Assembly (NCBI GenBank): GCA_047639575.1
Contig: JBLIOB010000059.1
Span: 1 to 18,088, forward strand
From: JBLIOB01 sp047639575
GTDB lineage: Bacteria; Bacteroidota; Bacteroidia; Flavobacteriales_D; Parvicellaceae
DNA length: 18,088 nt
Direction: 5' to 3'
The notes below the pieces were generated by a model. That model worked only from the letters and a program-made list of their open reading frames with translations, was not told where the DNA came from and ran no database searches. The translations under genes were made by a program, and so were the position numbers. Position 1 is the first letter of the stretch, and the number at the start of each line of letters is the position of its first letter. Below, piece by piece: positions 15,563-18,088 of this stretch.

Positions 15563-16398
15563 AGCAAATTAAATTTTAGGTTTACATATGACTTGGCTAA
15601 CAGCCCCATCTTTGAAACATTATTCACCCTTACTCGCGTGGAAATAATCTCTTCAGAAGGAGTTTTCTTTAATTTCTTCAACAGTCTGCTGTAATACATG
15701 TAGGCCGTGTAAACTCCGAACTTTGATGACTTAGGCAATCCTTCAATTCCTTTTAATGCTTTCGCAAAATCATCCTCGATCTCTTGAATGATGAGCTCCT
15801 TATTCTTCGCATCTAAATTCTTCAAGTCAATATTTGGAAAGTAACTTCTCTCCAATAACTCAACATCATCTTTCAGGTCTCTTAAGAAATTTACTTTTTG
15901 AAAAGCAGACCCCAAGTTCATTGCTGGAACCTTCAACTCCTCATATTTCTTTTCATCCCCTTCAACGAAAATTTTCAGACACATCAATCCAACTACATCT
16001 GCTGAACCATAGATATACTCTTTGTACTCTTCTTCTGTTTCGTAGATTTTTTTATCCAAATCCATTCGCATGCTCTTAAAAAATGCATCTACTAAGTCTA
16101 GATCCAGATTATACTTCTTAACCGTCAATTGAAATGAATTCAAGATCGGATTTAAGCTTAAGCCCATATTCAATGCTTCGTGAAATTCTAATTCAAAATT
16201 ATCTAGTAGAACTCTCTTGTCCCAGTCGTGAAATGAATCGACAATTTCATCAGCCAAACGAACGAATCCATATATACTGTGAATTGCAGGTCGCATAGAT
16301 GGAGCTAACATTTTAACGGCATGTGAAAAAGATGTACTGTAAGTTGAAGTAAACCTTTGGCTACATTCAAATGAAGTTTGATCAAATAGTTGTTTCAT
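15559..16398 (-). CDS. crtB: Phytoene synthase (CrtB)
   Basis: The protein has 279 residues, typical for Bacteroidota CrtB. It condenses two GGPP molecules to phytoene, the first committed step. Both Asp-rich metal-binding motifs are visible: DEIVD at 50-54 and NFLRDLKDD at 170-178, together with the substrate-site sequence YSTSFSHAVKMLAP (20-33) and YGSADVVGLM (130-139). No membrane segment is present; it is a peripheral cytoplasmic enzyme. The ATG overlaps the crtI stop as ATGA and its own stop overlaps the next start in the same way. Confidence 0.93.
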   Translation of the reverse strand: MKQLFDQTSFECSQRFTSTYSTSFSHAVKMLAPSMRPAIHSIYGFVRLADEIVDSFHDWDKRVLLDNFELEFHEALNMGLSLNPILNSFQLTVKKYNLDLDLVDAFFKSMRMDLDKKIYETEEEYKEYIYGSADVVGLMCLKIFVEGDEKKYEELKVPAMNLGSAFQKVNFLRDLKDDVELLERSYFPNIDLKNLDAKNKELIIQEIEDDFAKALKGIEGLPKSSKFGVYTAYMYYSRLLKKLKKTPSEEIISTRVRVNNVSKMGLLAKSYVNLKFNLL

Positions 16399-17870
16399 GG
16401 TTGTAATAATTTGTTATCGCCCCTTATTATTAGTTCCGATGCAATTTTTCCAGAAATTATAGCTGGAGGAACACCAGGACCAGGAACGGTTAATTGTCCG
16501 GTAAAAAATAAATTTTTCACCTTTTTACTTTTAATTTTAGGTCGCAAAAATGCGGTTTGACGAAGCGTATTGGCCATCCCGTATGCATTGCCTTTATAAG
16601 AATTATAGTCTGCTTTAAAATCCGAAACGCTATAGGATTTTTTAAACATAACATGACTTGCTAGTTCTTGCTTAGTTTGGGCCTCTAATCGCTTAATAAT
16701 TTGATTAAAGTATTGTTCAGCTCGCTCTTTATCATCTTTTAAATCTGGAGCAATTGGTATTAAGAAAAATGCACATTCTTTTCCTTCCGGGGAAACGGTA
16801 TCATCTGTTAAACTTGGAAAACTAGCATAGAACAATGGTGCGCTAGGCCAAACTGGCTCATCATAGATTTCTTCAGCATGCGTATCAAAATCTTCATCGA
16901 AGAACAAATTATGATGACGGACTCGTTCAATTCGTTTGTTAAAACCAACATAGAAGAGTAAAGCTGACGGGGCAAAAATTTTCTTATTCCAATATTTTTC
17001 TGAATACGCTCGATTATTCTCAGCTAGAAGAGTTTCTGTGTGGTGATAGTCAGCGCCACTTAAAACCACATCACAGACTTTTTTCAAGTTATTCACTTTC
17101 AGTCCAATCACTTGTTTGTTTTGAACTAAAATTTGCTGGACGTTAGAGCTCGTTCTAAACTCAACACCAAGCTCTTGACCAAGAGAAACCATCGCCTTTA
17201 CAATTTCATGCATCCCTCCTTTAGGATACCATGTTCCCAAAACTAAATCGGCATAATTCATGAAATTATAAAACGCAGGAGTGTCCTCAGGCTTTGCACC
17301 AAGGAAGAGAACCGGAAATTCTAAAATTTGAATCAGGCGCTCATTTTTAAATCGTTTTCTAATTTGAGTACGAATATTAGAAACAAACTGCCCCATATTC
17401 TTAACTGTAGGACCGGAAACCAATTCGGAAGCATTAACCCCTGGTTTGTACACCATGGTTTCAATGGCAATTTTATAATTGTATTCCGCTTTATTCAAAA
17501 ATTCAGTTAGCGCTTCACCACTTCCCACTTCTATAGATTCAAAAAGTTCTTTTAATTCAGACAGAGAGGCCGGTATTTCTATTGGCTCCGCTTCCTTGAA
17601 GAAAACTTTATAAGCTGGATCAAGTCGGATTAGCTCATAGAAATCTGACGTTTGCTTTCCAAAGTCTTTAAAGAAACGATCGAATACATCAGGCATCCAA
17701 TACCAACTTGGTCCCATATCATATCGAAAACCATCGATTTCTAAAACACGAGCCCTACCACCTAGATCTGCATTCTTTTCAAATACGGTAACATCATAGC
17801 CTTCTTTAGCTAGATAACAAGCTGAAGACAGTGAAGAAAATCCAGACCCTATGATTGCAATTGATTTCAA
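16395..17870 (-). CDS. crtI: Phytoene desaturase (CrtI)
   Basis: The protein has 491 residues. It performs the successive desaturation of phytoene to lycopene using FAD. N-terminal dinucleotide site: SIAIIGSGFSSLSSACYLAKEGYDVTVFEKN, with GxGxxS in place of GxGxxG, a variant I recall from other Bacteroidota CrtI; then GGRARVLEIDGFRYDMGPSWYWMPDVF. C-terminal motif: NLFFTGQLTVPGPGVPPAIISGKIASELI (about 453-480), which is the classic bacterial-type CrtI signature. The start is TTG; an in-frame TAA lies only three codons upstream (17877-17879), so no other start is possible. It begins 27 bases after the stop of the preceding gene on the same strand. Confidence 0.93.
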   Translation of the reverse strand: MKSIAIIGSGFSSLSSACYLAKEGYDVTVFEKNADLGGRARVLEIDGFRYDMGPSWYWMPDVFDRFFKDFGKQTSDFYELIRLDPAYKVFFKEAEPIEIPASLSELKELFESIEVGSGEALTEFLNKAEYNYKIAIETMVYKPGVNASELVSGPTVKNMGQFVSNIRTQIRKRFKNERLIQILEFPVLFLGAKPEDTPAFYNFMNYADLVLGTWYPKGGMHEIVKAMVSLGQELGVEFRTSSNVQQILVQNKQVIGLKVNNLKKVCDVVLSGADYHHTETLLAENNRAYSEKYWNKKIFAPSALLFYVGFNKRIERVRHHNLFFDEDFDTHAEEIYDEPVWPSAPLFYASFPSLTDDTVSPEGKECAFFLIPIAPDLKDDKERAEQYFNQIIKRLEAQTKQELASHVMFKKSYSVSDFKADYNSYKGNAYGMANTLRQTAFLRPKIKSKKVKNLFFTGQLTVPGPGVPPAIISGKIASELIIRGDNKLLQP

Positions 17871-17897
17871 TTCTGTTTAACTATTCTCGCTCTAAAA

Positions 17898-18088
17898 TTA
17901 AAAAATTTGATTTAATGCGTCCGGTACTCTATCAAAAAACTTAAACTGGTCGTTATCCACAAGATCTTGTGGCATTTCTACCTGATTACCAATCAACCAA
18001 AAGGAGTCATTTCTACCTTTTTCCATCAATGATTTTACTCCCGCTAAATATGAATCAGTAGATCCTGTCCCTTGATCTATGGTTAAAC
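17898..18088 (-). CDS. C-terminus of a possible B12-binding MerR-type regulator (partial)
   Basis: Only the last 62 residues are in the window; the frame runs off the right edge. The visible part alternates a helix (DSYLAGVKSLMEKG), a strand (SFWLIGNQVEM), a loop (PQDLVDNDQ), a strand (FKFFDRV) and a closing helix (PDALNQIF). That is what the end of a Rossmann-like cobalamin-binding domain would look like. MerR proteins of the CarH/LitR type with this domain commonly sit directly upstream of crtI in Bacteroidota and repress carotenoid genes in the dark. The identification rests on secondary-structure pattern and position, with no diagnostic motif in view. It is co-directional with crtI, 27 bases upstream. 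Confidence 0.4.
   Translation of the reverse strand, partial: LTIDQGTGSTDSYLAGVKSLMEKGRNDSFWLIGNQVEMPQDLVDNDQFKFFDRVPDALNQIF

Noticed and set aside
1..18088. CRISPR array, tRNA, rRNA or insertion sequence
   Set aside because: No regularly spaced repeats, tRNA-like folds, rRNA sequence or transposase frames were recognised.

Overview
The window comes from an AT-rich bacterial chromosome, most likely a marine or aquatic Bacteroidota of the order Flavobacteriales. Three things point there: type IX secretion (T9SS)-style sorting domains, a GldN-like repeat protein, and a carotenoid operon of the Bacteroidota type that makes monocyclic carotenoids. Promoters resembling TAnnTTTG and weak or absent Shine-Dalgarno sites fit the same group. 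TTG start codons are frequent. The exact family cannot be fixed from this sequence alone.

Left part (1-9500, mostly + strand). The window opens inside a large secreted protein with a PKD-like domain and a T9SS-like C-terminal domain. Next comes a short ORF that looks like the worn remnant of a second sorting domain. A secreted protein follows in which an ice-binding-type (DUF3494) domain sits inside a jelly-roll, apparently in circularly permuted order. After that are a COQ7/ferritin-like diiron protein, a secreted protein of four GldN-like units with a Cys-rich tail, and a divergent pair (a DUF1826 protein with a possible HxD...H...R iron site, and a DMP19/DUF4375-like protein). Last is a secreted WG-repeat protein. 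Between 9122 and 9560 lie a small lipoprotein-like ORF without a normal start codon and a good hairpin terminator.

Middle part (9561-11610, + strand). A RetSat/CrtISO-type FAD oxidoreductase is followed by a small soluble protein of unknown function.

Right part (11791-18088, - strand). This is a compact carotenoid operon, in transcription order: the C-terminus of a possible B12-binding MerR-type regulator, crtI (phytoene desaturase), crtB (phytoene synthase), an uncharacterised exported protein, crtZ (beta-ring hydroxylase), a crtD-like 3,4-desaturase, cruF (1,2-hydratase) and a fused crtYcd-type lycopene cyclase. Most junctions are 4-base ATGA or TTGA overlaps, so translation is probably coupled. 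Together the enzymes would make phytoene from GGPP, desaturate it to lycopene, cyclise one end, hydroxylate the ring at C-3, hydrate the open end and desaturate it at 3',4'. That predicts a saproxanthin-type pigment. No ketolase or 2'-hydroxylase is visible here, so flexixanthin or myxol would need genes elsewhere. No tRNA, rRNA, CRISPR array or insertion sequence was seen.
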